The notes: generated by a model from the letters alone, not told the origin. A stretch of DNA of 64,000 bases from Dokdonella_A soli (GCF_039523175.1 NZ_BAAAEU010000006.1:310001-374000); one strand, 5' to 3'; shown: positions 1-8,950, numbered from the stretch's first letter. Numbers and translations are program-made.

Positions 1-1755
1 GGCAAGGAGGGTGGCCAATTCGCCTCGGGCAAGCTGCTTTACGACAGCACGAACCGCGGTAGCGCGGTCACCGGCACCTGGGCCGGCGGCGATGCGCGCA
101 ACGGAGTGGTGCTCGTCGCGACACGCCGCGACGGCGCCGCGACCAACAACAAAGGCGACGTCGACAGCGCCGACTCGACGCGCACGCGGCCCAATCCACA
201 GGACACCACCAGCGATGCACTGCTCGCCAAGTACGTGCATACCGCCACCTCCGGCCGGGTCGATCACGTCACCATCGACGGCGACCGCGGCGATGTCGAC
301 ACCAACGTATTGACCGGCCGATCGTACAGCCCACTCACTCGCGCGCGGACGACCTCGCTGCGCGGCGACGACAACCGCCAGCGCGTGCGGTTTTCCTTCG
401 ATCAGAGCATCCCGCTCACGAACTCGTTCGCCGACGGCCTCGACTGGAAGGCCTATGTGCAACACAGCGAGATCGACCAGGACACGTTCGAGGATCGCAT
501 GACGATCGGCAACGCCGGTCCGGTCAATCCAAAACAGCGCTTCCGTCGCTTCACATTCGACCAGCGTGTATTCGGCGCCGAAGCCATCGCGCGCAAGGCC
601 ACTACAACGGGCGCGATCGAGCACGCCCTCACGTATGGCGTGGACCTCTCGCGCACGCACACGGCTGAGCAGCGCGACGGCTGGCAGCGCGACGTGACGA
701 CGGGCGCGATCACCCACGTCGTCCCGCCGGATGCGTTTCCGGTGCGCGACTTCCCCGTAACCGGCACGACCACCGCGGCTGCGTTCGGCCAGGACGAGCT
801 ACGCCTGGCCGGCGGCAAGCTCAGCCTGATCCCGGCGCTGCGTGTGGACTACTACAAGCTCGATCCGAAATCCGATGCGATCTTCGAAGCGGGCAATCCC
901 GGCGTTACGCCGGCCGGTCTCGACAGCACGAGCTGGTCGCCCAAGTTCGGCGCGATCTGGCGCTTCAACGACGCCGTTTCCGCCTTCGCGCAATATGCGC
1001 ATGGTTTCCGCGCGCCGCCCTACAGCGACGTCAACATAGGTTTCACCAATCTCGCGTTCGGCTATACCTCGCTACCCAATCCGCATCTGAAGCCCGAGAC
1101 CAGCAACGGCCTCGAGATTGGCCTGCGCGCGAATGGAGCGCTCGGCTGGTTCAGCGTATCGGCCTACGAGAACCGTTATCGCGACTTCATCGAATCGCAA
1201 TCCTTCGTCGGCGTCGATCCGCAATCGGGCCTGATGCTGTTCCAGTCGATCAATCTGGGGCGCGTGAAGATACGCGGCACCGAGGCGCGCTACGGCCTGA
1301 ACCTCGGTGCGCTCGCGCCGGCGCTGGACGGCTGGAGCCTCAAGGGCAGTCTCGCCATCGCGCGCGGCGACGACGAGATCGTACACACGTCCCTGACCCG
1401 CATCGATCCTTCGCGTGCGGTGGCAGGGCTCGCATTCGATCGCGAACGCTGGGGCGCCGAACTCGTCGGCAGCTTCGTGGCGTGCAAGGACCGCCTGCCG
1501 GCGCCGGCAGTGTCGCAAGATCCGTCCGCGCCGCCGCCGACGCCGCTGTTCAAGGCACCGGGTTATTCGACGTTCGACCTGTATGCGCACTGGCAGCCAC
1601 TGCCGAAACTTGAGGTGTTCGGCGCCCTGACCAATCTCGGCGACCGCCGCTACTGGAACTGGGGCGCAGTCGGTGGCTTTGCCGAAAGCCGCACGGTCGA
1701 CCTGTACAGCGCGCCCGGTCGCGCGGTCCGCGTCGGCGTGCGCGCCACGTTCTGA
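1..1755 (+). CDS. TonB-dependent heme/hemoglobin-type outer-membrane receptor, 5' truncated
   Basis: The frame is open from the first base and ends at 1755, giving the last 584 residues of a TonB-dependent receptor; the signal peptide, TonB box and most of the plug lie outside the window. Visible features are the end of the plug, barrel strands rich in alternating aromatic residues, the FRAPPYSDVN block around residues 335-345 that is typical of the hemoglobin/transferrin/lactoferrin receptor family, the NPHLKPETSNGLEIG block, and a terminal phenylalanine (VRATF) expected for BAM-assembled barrels. The likely role is TonB-driven uptake of heme or heme proteins. The gene ends 20 bp before the next one, so they are probably cotranscribed. 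Another siderophore substrate is possible. Confidence 0.85.
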   Translation, partial: GKEGGQFASGKLLYDSTNRGSAVTGTWAGGDARNGVVLVATRRDGAATNNKGDVDSADSTRTRPNPQDTTSDALLAKYVHTATSGRVDHVTIDGDRGDVDTNVLTGRSYSPLTRARTTSLRGDDNRQRVRFSFDQSIPLTNSFADGLDWKAYVQHSEIDQDTFEDRMTIGNAGPVNPKQRFRRFTFDQRVFGAEAIARKATTTGAIEHALTYGVDLSRTHTAEQRDGWQRDVTTGAITHVVPPDAFPVRDFPVTGTTTAAAFGQDELRLAGGKLSLIPALRVDYYKLDPKSDAIFEAGNPGVTPAGLDSTSWSPKFGAIWRFNDAVSAFAQYAHGFRAPPYSDVNIGFTNLAFGYTSLPNPHLKPETSNGLEIGLRANGALGWFSVSAYENRYRDFIESQSFVGVDPQSGLMLFQSINLGRVKIRGTEARYGLNLGALAPALDGWSLKGSLAIARGDDEIVHTSLTRIDPSRAVAGLAFDRERWGAELVGSFVACKDRLPAPAVSQDPSAPPPTPLFKAPGYSTFDLYAHWQPLPKLEVFGALTNLGDRRYWNWGAVGGFAESRTVDLYSAPGRAVRVGVRATF

Positions 1756-1775
1756 CCGACGGGAGGCGGACACCC

Positions 1776-2444
1776 ATGAGCGACTTCCAGCGCGACGGCG
1801 ACTCCGCTTCGCCATATTCGCCGGCGTCCGGCGATATGTGGCGCGACGAAATACGCGAACCGCCGGCGGCGCACGAAACGACGTCCCCCACGCCATTCAA
1901 CCTGCGCCACCTCGCCGATTCTCTGCCCAAACTCGGCGCGGTGCTGTGGCTTGACCGGCGCGCATGGCGCGCGAGGCCATCGAGAGCGACGATCAGCGCA
2001 CGCGGCGTGCTGCTGCTCGATCATCCGGCGCTTGCCGTGCTGAGCCGATGCTGCGCAGTGACCGCGCACACGGCAATCACACCGCAGGGTCCTCGCGAAT
2101 GGTTGTGCTTTCGCGATGCGGCTGGCGATGCGCAAGGCAAATTGTTCCTGCTCCCGGACACCGACTACCTGGCCTGGGACGAGATGGCCGCGGCGAGCCG
2201 GATCGCGCCGCCCTCCACACCGCCGCGCCGGCAGGCGCACAACGCGTTCCTGCGCGGCGCGCTGACCCGGCTCGGCGGCGGCTGGCGTGCGCGTCTGCTG
2301 ATGTTCGACCTGAAGCGCCTGCCATGGCTGCGCACGCTCGGAGCGCGTCCGCCGCTGCGCATTTCATTGCTCGGCCTGGAGCTTGCGCGCGTGATCGCGC
2401 GCGCCGAAGGTGCCGAACTCATTTCGCCTCTGCACACTGCCTGA
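1776..2444 (+). CDS. Hypothetical protein downstream of heme receptor
   Basis: This 222-residue protein starts 20 bp after the receptor, with a GGGAGG-like ribosome-binding site at about 1760, and its stop overlaps the next ATG. There is no signal peptide or membrane segment. The first 45 residues are polar and low in complexity; a more ordered part follows, with a central LFLLPDTDYLAWDEM stretch and a basic C-terminal half. Its place directly behind a heme-type receptor suggests a cytoplasmic heme-handling or heme-utilisation accessory protein, a common arrangement in xanthomonads. I do not recognise a named domain, so the function rests on context only. Confidence 0.6.
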   Translation: MSDFQRDGDSASPYSPASGDMWRDEIREPPAAHETTSPTPFNLRHLADSLPKLGAVLWLDRRAWRARPSRATISARGVLLLDHPALAVLSRCCAVTAHTAITPQGPREWLCFRDAAGDAQGKLFLLPDTDYLAWDEMAAASRIAPPSTPPRRQAHNAFLRGALTRLGGGWRARLLMFDLKRLPWLRTLGARPPLRISLLGLELARVIARAEGAELISPLHTA

Positions 2445-2455
2445 TGGAGATTGCC

Positions 2456-3982
2456 ATGCGTATCGTGCCGGCGCTGCCGCTCGCCTCGCTGTTCGTGCTC
2501 GCCGGGTGTTCCGGTTACACGACGCGACCCGCGGCGAAGTCCGCGAAGCCTCTCGCGGAAACGGCGCCAATGAACTACGTGCGCCCCTGCACGCAGACAC
2601 CGACGACGCCCTCGTCCGCTTTCGACTGCGACCGGAGAAGCATCCTCGCGATGTCCGGCGAATTCCGCGTACGTTTCGCGTTCGACGAAACCGCTGCGCT
2701 CGCGCCCGGCTATGCGCCGCACAACGCGCAGCGGTCAGGCGGCACCGAACTCGTCGAGGTCATCGCCGACACCGGCGATCGCATCTCGCTGCAGCACATT
2801 CTCGTGCTCGGCAAGGAGCACACAGTGGTCAAGCACTGGCGACAGGACTGGCAGTACCAACCCGGACAGATCCTGCGCTACCGCGGCAAAGGCCGCTTCG
2901 AGATACAAGCGCTCGCCGGCTCCGAGACGCACGGCGCCTGGTCTCAGACCGTGTACGAAGTCGACGACGCACCGCGCTACGCCGGCCTCGGCCGTTGGAC
3001 GCACGAGGCCGGGGAGGACTCGTGGGAATCCGATCGAACGCTGCGGCCACTGCCGCGCCGCGAGTACACCAAGCGCAGCGACTACCAGGTGCTCGACGTG
3101 GTCAATCGCCATACCTTGACGCCGGCCGGCTGGGTGCACGAACAGGACAACACCAAGCGGGTGCTGAAGTCCGACGGCAGCGGGCAGGCGCTCGCGCGCG
3201 AGCACGGCATCAACAGCTACACGCGCATCGGCGACTACGACTTCGGCGCCGGGCGCGAGTACTGGGCCAGGACGGCGACGTTCTGGAGTGCCGTCCGTAC
3301 CGTATGGGATCGCAGGACCGCCGCGCGTCCAGGCTTCACGACCAGTCCCGAGCCGGACGGCGAGCCCCGCATCGACGAATTCTTCAAGCTCGCCGAGCGC
3401 GCACGAAAAGGCGAAGCGGTGAGCGAAAACGAAATCAGCACGATCTTGGACCGCTATGTCCGACCCGATGCCGCAAGCGGCATGGCGCTCGTGACGCCCG
3501 CCGAAGGACGTGCGCCGCGCCGATCTCCATCCGTACCCAAGCGCACGCGGTGGAGTGCCCGCCACGCTTCCAGTTCACGCATGAATGTGGTCCGGTCCCT
3601 TGGTGAAATCATCAGGGAACGCTCCGCTCCACAATCGATCCGTAAGCGGTCGAGCGAAAGCGCGGGGGCTCGACAACGGATTGCGCGTGGGCATAACGGA
3701 GTGGATCTCGCGTATCGGTACCTGCCACGCTGCGGACGTCCAGCGTCGTTGCGGTCAGTCCCCAGCAGCAGCCATAGCCATACGGGGACGCTGACGCCGA
3801 ACGCAAGGACGAGTGCGACAGCGGCCAATAAGAGCGTGCCGCCCGACAAGCAGGCGCCGGATGGGCGCGAAAACGGCCGAACCGGCCACCACCGATGGCC
3901 GCACGCGCGCGATGTCGGCCGCCTGCCAGTTCGTGGTCAGCGCCGTACGCAGGCGTACCCAGTCGGTCGGTCGCTCACGTAG
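2456..3982 (+). CDS. DUF6607-like lipoprotein with abnormal C-terminal run-on
   Basis: The start at 2456 has GGAG ten bases upstream and gives a lipoprotein signal ending LAGC (Cys18). An in-frame ATG at 2444 overlaps the preceding stop. Residues ~20-340 are rich in Trp and Tyr and resemble proteins of unknown function (DUF6607 type) found beside TonB heme receptors in xanthomonads. From about residue 345 (base ~3490) composition changes abruptly to Arg/Ser-rich sequence and runs ~160 residues further with no domain-like character. Relatives are, from memory, about 300-340 residues long, so I infer that a 3' frameshift or junction removed the normal stop. A one-base shift would meet a TGA near 3488. 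The N-terminal part is well supported; the tail is not. Confidence 0.6.
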   Translation: MRIVPALPLASLFVLAGCSGYTTRPAAKSAKPLAETAPMNYVRPCTQTPTTPSSAFDCDRRSILAMSGEFRVRFAFDETAALAPGYAPHNAQRSGGTELVEVIADTGDRISLQHILVLGKEHTVVKHWRQDWQYQPGQILRYRGKGRFEIQALAGSETHGAWSQTVYEVDDAPRYAGLGRWTHEAGEDSWESDRTLRPLPRREYTKRSDYQVLDVVNRHTLTPAGWVHEQDNTKRVLKSDGSGQALAREHGINSYTRIGDYDFGAGREYWARTATFWSAVRTVWDRRTAARPGFTTSPEPDGEPRIDEFFKLAERARKGEAVSENEISTILDRYVRPDAASGMALVTPAEGRAPRRSPSVPKRTRWSARHASSSRMNVVRSLGEIIRERSAPQSIRKRSSESAGARQRIARGHNGVDLAYRYLPRCGRPASLRSVPSSSHSHTGTLTPNARTSATAANKSVPPDKQAPDGRENGRTGHHRWPHARDVGRLPVRGQRRTQAYPVGRSLT

Positions 3983-4025
3983 CCCGCCAGGACGATGAAG
4001 GGCGTCTCGCGACGGCATTCGCGCG
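3490..4025. other. Low-information region, possible gene remnant
   Basis: No convincing gene is seen here. On the plus strand it holds only the Arg/Ser-rich run-on of the lipoprotein. On the minus strand a hydrophobic stretch (LLLAAVALVLAFGVSVPVWLWLLLG, about 3849-3770) follows short coding-like pieces in other frames (for example a segment reading NWQAADIARVRP near 3920). Together these look like a frameshifted remnant of a small membrane protein gene, but the evidence is weak. Confidence 0.25.
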
Positions 4026-5018
4026 TCAGGCGCCGCGATCAGTGCGCAACGTCTGTGTCGCGCGGCGGTCACCCGCCGAGTCGCGACCGACCAGCAATCC
4101 GAGGCCGACGATGCCGAGCACGACCAGTACCGCGCCGGCCGCGGCGGAGCCGCTCGGCGCGTGTTCGCCGAGGAAGGCGACACCGAGCGCGGTCGAGAAC
4201 AGCAACTCCGCGGCCTGCATCGCCTCGACCGCGCCGAGTGCGGCCGGATCGTTGCGCACCATGCCGGTCGCCTGGAAGAACAGGATCGTCGCAATGGTGC
4301 CGGCGAACAGCGCGACACCGGCCGCGAGCAGAACCTGCATCGGTGCGGGCGCGCCGGCTACGCTGCCCGCATACGCGGCAACGAGCCACCAGAACGGCTG
4401 GCTCGCGAGCGTCATGCCGAACACGCGCTGGGCCGCGTTCAGATCCTCGCCACTGCGTTCCAGATGCAGCAGGATCGCGCGATTGCCGAGCGGATACAGG
4501 AATGCGGCGACCGTGACGCTGGCCAGCGCGAGCCAGGCGTCGGCATTGAGCCGGCCATGGAAATGGCCGGCCTGCATGATCGCGACGCCGAGCACGATCA
4601 CGCCGCCGAGCGCGAGTGCGCGGCGCGGCAGACGCGAGCGCGCGTCGCGATAGAGCAGTGGCGCGAGCAGCATGCCCGCGATCACGGTCAGCTGGAATGT
4701 ACCGGCGACCAGCCACGACGGCGCGAACGCCGCGGCCCAGGTCAGGCACACGCAGAACAAGGCGAAACCGATGCCGCTCCACGCGAGCCAGATCCACGGA
4801 TGCGCGCGCAACGCGCGCCACACCGGCGCTAAGCCTCCTTGCCACGGCATCACCAGCGCGAGCATGGGCAGCGTCAACAGGTAGCGCAGCGCGGCTGACC
4901 ACGCCCAATGGCCGCCAGCGCTGGCCATCGCGCGGTTCAGCACGTAGGTGGCGGTGAAAAAAAGTGCTGAGGCGAGCGCGATCGCGACGGCGGCGAAAGC
5001 GGTTCGGTGCATCGTCAT
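4026..5018 (-). CDS. DMT-superfamily efflux transporter (EmrE/EamA-like)
   Basis: A 330-residue inner-membrane protein with about ten hydrophobic segments and the two-repeat layout of drug/metabolite transporters. Its start (MTMHRTAFAAVAIALASALF) leads straight into the first segment, and residues ~40-130 and ~165-310 form the two halves. The sequence style (TATYVLNRAMASAGGHWAWSAALRY) matches the multidrug-resistance efflux branch of the DMT superfamily. The last ~20 residues are a charged cytoplasmic tail. It stands alone, convergent with the heme gene block and divergent from the ACT/V4R gene. Substrate unknown. Confidence 0.75.
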   Translation of the reverse strand: MTMHRTAFAAVAIALASALFFTATYVLNRAMASAGGHWAWSAALRYLLTLPMLALVMPWQGGLAPVWRALRAHPWIWLAWSGIGFALFCVCLTWAAAFAPSWLVAGTFQLTVIAGMLLAPLLYRDARSRLPRRALALGGVIVLGVAIMQAGHFHGRLNADAWLALASVTVAAFLYPLGNRAILLHLERSGEDLNAAQRVFGMTLASQPFWWLVAAYAGSVAGAPAPMQVLLAAGVALFAGTIATILFFQATGMVRNDPAALGAVEAMQAAELLFSTALGVAFLGEHAPSGSAAAGAVLVVLGIVGLGLLVGRDSAGDRRATQTLRTDRGA

Positions 5019-5487
5019 CGGCGCGACCGGTTTTCGCGCTCAGGCTCAACCCGCGCGCGCCCAGCGCCGAAAGGACCTGCTCGATCGTGCAGGTAGATGC
5101 ATCCGGTGCGAGCTGTTCCAATCCATCCGGAGAGTACAGCCGCGCGAGTGCGGGAAGTTCGGACGTCGTCGAACGCTGTTTGCACGTCTGCCACTTCAGC
5201 CGTTCCGGAAAGACAGCCTAACAACAACCGCACGGTGCGGCATTCGCATGGGCAGACCATCGCACCTCGATATCGCCTATCGACGTCACTCGCAAAGTGT
5301 GACGCACGTCGCAAAGAAACGGGGCGTACATCGGTGCGCCGGGCGGGAACGCGACGGACACAGCGATATACTTTTTTGTGAATTGCATTCGTCCCATCAA
5401 GTGAAATTCATGCAGAGCAACTGATGCGTGGGCTGGCTGCTGATGCCAGCGCGTCCCGATCGACATGGAACGCTGCAGGGGGTTGCA
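5019..5487. other. Divergent intergenic region
   Basis: About 470 bp between the DMT transporter and the ACT/V4R gene. No coding sequence is supported. A TATACT hexamer at 5367-5372 in a locally AT-rich stretch is a possible -10 for the rightward gene, but no good -35 is seen at the right distance. Nothing else recognisable. Confidence 0.3.
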
Positions 5488-6264
5488 ATGGCGGACGTCG
5501 AATTCCGGATCGTTTCCGATCGGCGGGAAGGTCTTTTGCTCGAACTTGGCCGACTCGTCATGGCCAGCGGATTCACGCTGCAGCGCCAGCGCATGACGCG
5601 AAGCGAAGAGGGCGTCGTGCTGACGATGCTCGTGCGTGGGCCCGAAACGAATCTGCTGATGCTCGAGGATCGCCTCGGCAGCCATCCTCTGGTGCAGAGT
5701 TTTGAGGCGGGCGTACCGGATGCCGTGCGACCCGCCACGACCACCACCGCCGCGCCGGTCGAGCCCTTGCGGGCACGGATACCGGAACACACCGGCGACG
5801 CCGCTTCGACGGCTCCCGACCATGCCCGCGTCGAAGTACTGCTGCCGGCCCTGGCGCGTGCGTACCCGGACGTCTTCAGTCGCGTGCTTGCGTTCGAGCA
5901 CGAACTGACTGTCGCGCAGCGGGAAGCGACCACGCGTTACGCCGGTATGCGTCTGGGCGCCTGGATCTACAAGCGCGACTACGCGCTCGGCGCACGGCTG
6001 AACCTCGGCGAATCCGTCAAGCACATCGCGTTGCCGGCGATGCGCAACCTGCTGCGCCATGTAGAGCTGAACGACGATGGCCTGCGCATCAAGAACAGCC
6101 CTTTCACCGGCATCGGCTTGCATCGCGGTTCGAGTTGCCATTTCCTGCGCGGTTGCCTGGAGGGACTGCTCAACGAACCCGGACACCTCGGCCGCCCGCG
6201 CATTCTCGAAACGTTTTGCCGCAACTCCGGTGCCGATTCGTGCACCTTCACGTTCGCCGCCTGA
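5488..6264 (+). CDS. ACT-like plus V4R (4-vinyl reductase-type) ligand-binding protein
   Basis: The ATG at 5488 is chosen because an AGGGGG ribosome-binding site sits just upstream (5477-5482). The 258-residue protein has an N-terminal ACT-like fold (residues ~3-75, DVEFRIVSDRREGLLLELGRLV), a linker, and a C-terminal V4R domain (residues ~110-258). The V4R signature is visible: CHFLRGCLEGLL, then ETFCRNSGADSCTF, with the conserved cysteines that can bind a metal or small hydrocarbon ligand. No signal peptide. V4R domains sense small molecules or act as accessory binding domains. The next gene encodes an MHYT membrane protein in the same direction 39 bp away, so the two may work together in signalling. 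Ligand unknown. Confidence 0.7.
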   Translation: MADVEFRIVSDRREGLLLELGRLVMASGFTLQRQRMTRSEEGVVLTMLVRGPETNLLMLEDRLGSHPLVQSFEAGVPDAVRPATTTTAAPVEPLRARIPEHTGDAASTAPDHARVEVLLPALARAYPDVFSRVLAFEHELTVAQREATTRYAGMRLGAWIYKRDYALGARLNLGESVKHIALPAMRNLLRHVELNDDGLRIKNSPFTGIGLHRGSSCHFLRGCLEGLLNEPGHLGRPRILETFCRNSGADSCTFTFAA

Positions 6265-6303
6265 TTGCAGCCCGTTCGCACGACAACCGAAGGGGGATTT
6301 CCG

Positions 6304-7053
6304 ATGCACGACCACGCGATCCAATGCACGCACGATCCGCTGCTCGCGGCGCTTTCCTACCTGGTGGCGGTGCTGGGTTCGTATACCGCCTTGCAATTGG
6401 CCATCGGCATCCCGGCCGCTACCGATTCACGCGAGCGAACCCAGGCCGTAGTTGCCGCAGGAGCCGCGATGGGCGGCGCGATCTGGGCCATGCACTTCAT
6501 TGCGATGCTGGCATGCCGGATGGATATCGAGGTGACCTATGGGGTCTTCCTGACCGCCGCGTCGGCATTGATCGGGATGATCTCCTGCATGGCCGGGCTC
6601 GCGATCACAGGCAGCGGCATGTTCACCTGGATCAAGCTGGCGATCGGCGGCGTGTTCATGGGTGTCGGCGTCGCCGGCATGCACTACACCGGCATGGCAG
6701 CGATGCAGATGGCCGCGGCGACCTACTACGACACCGGCATCGTCGGCCTGTCGGTGCTGATCGCGGTGGTCGCGTCGAGCGCCGCGCTCTGGCTCGCGTT
6801 CAACATGCGCGGTGCCGCGCAGATGCTGGGCAGCGCGCTGGTCATGGGCGTTGCGGTCTGCGGCATGCACTACACCGGCATGTTCGCGGTCAGTTTCGAC
6901 CCGAATGGCGAAGACCCCGCGCGCGCGACCGCCGGTGGCATCAGCGGCCCCTACCTCGGTGCAACGATCTTCGCGATCACCACGTTGATGCTGGCGACCG
7001 TGCTCGCGATCAGCCTGATACGCCAGCAGCGCCGCTCCCTGATCAAGATCTGA
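6304..7053 (+). CDS. MHYT-domain integral membrane sensor protein
   Basis: The start at 6304 follows a GGGGG ribosome-binding site (6291-6295). The 249-residue protein has seven predicted membrane segments and the repeated MHYT-type motifs AMHFIAML, GMHYTGMA and GMHYTGMF. These Met/His pairs are proposed to bind copper or another metal and sense oxygen, CO or NO. The usual fused GGDEF/EAL or histidine-kinase output domain is missing: the protein ends in a short basic tail (RQQRRSLIKI). Output must come from a partner, and the upstream ACT/V4R protein is the obvious candidate. Confidence 0.8.
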   Translation: MHDHAIQCTHDPLLAALSYLVAVLGSYTALQLAIGIPAATDSRERTQAVVAAGAAMGGAIWAMHFIAMLACRMDIEVTYGVFLTAASALIGMISCMAGLAITGSGMFTWIKLAIGGVFMGVGVAGMHYTGMAAMQMAAATYYDTGIVGLSVLIAVVASSAALWLAFNMRGAAQMLGSALVMGVAVCGMHYTGMFAVSFDPNGEDPARATAGGISGPYLGATIFAITTLMLATVLAISLIRQQRRSLIKI

Positions 7054-7105
7054 TCCGCCATTCACGCCGGCGGCACGCCGCCGGCGCATGGCCCGCATCG
7101 CGACT

Positions 7106-8038
7106 TCAGCGCCTGCGGCTGCCGCGCAGGCGTTCGATCGGAAAACTCGCGACGTCACCACCGCCGCCGCGACGCGGCTGGCCCGGTTCCGGTGCGCGTG
7201 CATGCGCATAGACGACCTCGTAGGTCGCCGGCAGCACGCCGTCGCGGCGGAATACTTCATAGGCCGCGATGACCGCACGCAGATGCGCCTTGCCGGTCAA
7301 CGCACGCTGGCGCTTCGCGTCCGCGTTGGTCGCGCCGATCGCACGCAGTTCGTGCATCAGGTCACGCGCGTCGGCGTAGGTCAGCGTGAAGTCCTCGCGT
7401 TCGAGCACCGGGTCGCGGAAGCCGGTCGTGAGCAGTGCGTCGCCGATGTCGTGCATGTCGATGAAACGGCTCACGTGCGGCGTCGCATCGACACGCGCGA
7501 ACGCGGTGCGCAGTTCCTTCAACGTGTCCGGCCCGAACGTGCTGAACAGCAGCATGCCGCCGGGCCGCAGCACGCGGCGGAATTCGTCGAGCGCGAGACC
7601 GGGATCCTCGCACCATTGCAGACACAGGTTCGAATGCACGAGGTCGACGCTGGCGTCGGCGAGCGGCAGCGCCTGCGCATCGGCGCAGACAAGTGAAAAT
7701 GGGGTCGGAGTCCATTTCCCCTGAGGCGCAGGCGCAGTCGGCTGCGCAGTTCGGGAAATGGACTCTGACCCCATTTTCCCGCGCGCCGCTTCGAGCATCG
7801 GCAGCGCGAGATCGAGCGCGATGACTTCGGCGTCTCCGAAACGCGCTAGCAGCGCGGCGGCGCCGCCGCCCGGTCCGCAGCCGACATCGAGCACGCGCGC
7901 CGGTACGGTCGTGACGTCGTCAAGACGTTCGCGCAGGCGCGTGCCGACTTCGGCCTGCAGCACCGCGTGCGCTTCGTAGCTTGCCGCGGCGCGACCAAAT
8001 GCGCGGCGGATGTGTCCGCGGTCGAGACCGGCGCTCAT
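7106..8038 (-). CDS. bioC: Malonyl-ACP O-methyltransferase BioC, with in-frame repeat insert
   Basis: BioC methylates malonyl-ACP to disguise it for fatty-acid elongation toward pimeloyl-ACP, the first committed step of biotin synthesis. The start codon overlaps the bioH stop (8035-8038). The 310-residue protein shows a class I methyltransferase core: motif I VLDVGCGPGG (residues ~49-58), VIALDLALPML, ADAQALPLADASVDLV (~119-134) and LRPGGMLLFSTFGPDTLKEL. Residues ~87-115 are encoded by a palindromic repeat (7694-7779) lying between the acidic motif and VCADAQ, a loop that is short in relatives. The frame survives, so the protein may be functional with a longer surface loop. Last gene of the minus-strand bio cluster. 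Confidence 0.9.
   Translation of the reverse strand: MSAGLDRGHIRRAFGRAAASYEAHAVLQAEVGTRLRERLDDVTTVPARVLDVGCGPGGGAAALLARFGDAEVIALDLALPMLEAARGKMGSESISRTAQPTAPAPQGKWTPTPFSLVCADAQALPLADASVDLVHSNLCLQWCEDPGLALDEFRRVLRPGGMLLFSTFGPDTLKELRTAFARVDATPHVSRFIDMHDIGDALLTTGFRDPVLEREDFTLTYADARDLMHELRAIGATNADAKRQRALTGKAHLRAVIAAYEVFRRDGVLPATYEVVYAHARAPEPGQPRRGGGGDVASFPIERLRGSRRR
7694..7779. repeat. REP-type palindrome inside bioC
   Basis: Two imperfect inverted arms (GAAAATGGGGTCGGAGTCCA and its near complement starting GGGAAATGGACTCTGACC) flank a ~34-nt centre. The arms match the GGGGTC(A/G)GAGTCCATTT style of palindromes that I associate with IS200-like REP-associated transposases in xanthomonads; that association is recalled, not searched. 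It is read in frame within bioC. Confidence 0.75.
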
Positions 8039-8808
8039 GCCGGCAGCTCCGCGGCGAACGCCGCGATCGCATCGCTGATCGCATCGCTGATCGCACCAGC
8101 ATGTTCCAGGAACGGCGCGTGGCCGCTGTTGAATTCGAGAGTGCGTCCGTGCGGCGCCTGTGCGGCCGCCCATTCCATCGCAGCCGGCGGCACCAGTCGG
8201 TCGCGGCGTCCGGCGATCCACAGGCTGGGCATCGCGAGCCGCGCCAGATCCGCGCGCAGGTCGCTCGCCTCGAGCGCACGCAGGCCGCCGGCGAGCGCGT
8301 CGAGCGACGGCTCGCCACGTTCGAAAACGATCTTCCTGAGCGCGCGCAGATCCGCCTGCGCATGCGACGACCCCATCGTCTCGAGTGCGAGGAAGCGCTC
8401 GATCGCGTGCCGGTAGCGACCCTGCAACTCGGTTGCAAACTCGCCGAACACGCTGGCCGCGACGCCGCATGGCCAGTCCGGCGCGCTGACGAAGCGCGGG
8501 CTCGACGCGATCAGGCCCAGGCCGCGCACGTTCGCCGGATGATCCAGCGCGGCACGCAGCGCGACAAGGCCGCCGAGCGACCAGCCGACCCAGAGCGCGC
8601 GCGGCGTTGTGGCGACGATGCGCCGTGCGCAGTCGCCGATCTCGAACTGCGCGTCGTCACGACTGTAGCCGTGGCCCGGCAGGTCGACGACATGCACGCG
8701 AAAACGCGTCGTCAGCTCCCCGGCAAATGCGCCGAAAATGCCGCCGTGCATCGCCCAGCCGTGAATCAGCACGAGGTCGGGGCCGCTTCCTTGTATGTCG
8801 ATATGCAT
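8035..8808 (-). CDS. bioH: Pimeloyl-ACP methyl ester carboxylesterase BioH
   Basis: BioH hydrolyses pimeloyl-ACP methyl ester, freeing pimeloyl-ACP for BioF. The start at 8808 (MHIDIQGSGPDLVLIHGWAM) fits the family N-terminus; an open extension to 8919 reads through repeat DNA and is ignored. The 257-residue alpha/beta hydrolase has the HGWAMHGG oxyanion region, nucleophile elbow GWSLGG (Ser77), an acid in GRRDRLVP (after AG) and catalytic His in NSGHAPF. Near the C-terminus a 12-base unit repeats, giving AISDAISDAI. Stop and bioC start overlap by 4 bp, supporting translational coupling. Confidence 0.9.
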   Translation of the reverse strand: MHIDIQGSGPDLVLIHGWAMHGGIFGAFAGELTTRFRVHVVDLPGHGYSRDDAQFEIGDCARRIVATTPRALWVGWSLGGLVALRAALDHPANVRGLGLIASSPRFVSAPDWPCGVAASVFGEFATELQGRYRHAIERFLALETMGSSHAQADLRALRKIVFERGEPSLDALAGGLRALEASDLRADLARLAMPSLWIAGRRDRLVPPAAMEWAAAQAPHGRTLEFNSGHAPFLEHAGAISDAISDAIAAFAAELPA

Positions 8809-8849
8809 TGCGTTCCGTTGATCCCGAAAAATGCGTTGGTCCGGCGTTT

Positions 8850-8950
8850 TCAACAGCCGAAGGGCTGGTTCATCCAGTGCCTTGTCCGGCAAGGGTCGCA
8901 ACGCCAAGGCAAAAGACACTGGATGCCCGCTGAAAGCGCGCGGGAATGAC
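8850..8950. repeat. Palindromic intergenic repeat between bioF and bioH
   Basis: Contains TCCAGTGCCTTG and CAAGGCAAAAGACACTGGA-type complementary arms and ends in CGCGCGGGAATGACG, the tail seen in the ...GGGAATGACG repeat family also present at 17079-17142 and 45383-45460. No gene is seen here. Confidence 0.5.

Noticed and set aside
8063..8100. Short tandem repeat in bioH (ATCGCATCGCTG units) as a regulatory repeat
   Set aside because: Codes for AISDAISDAI in frame within a normal-length protein; more likely slippage without effect.
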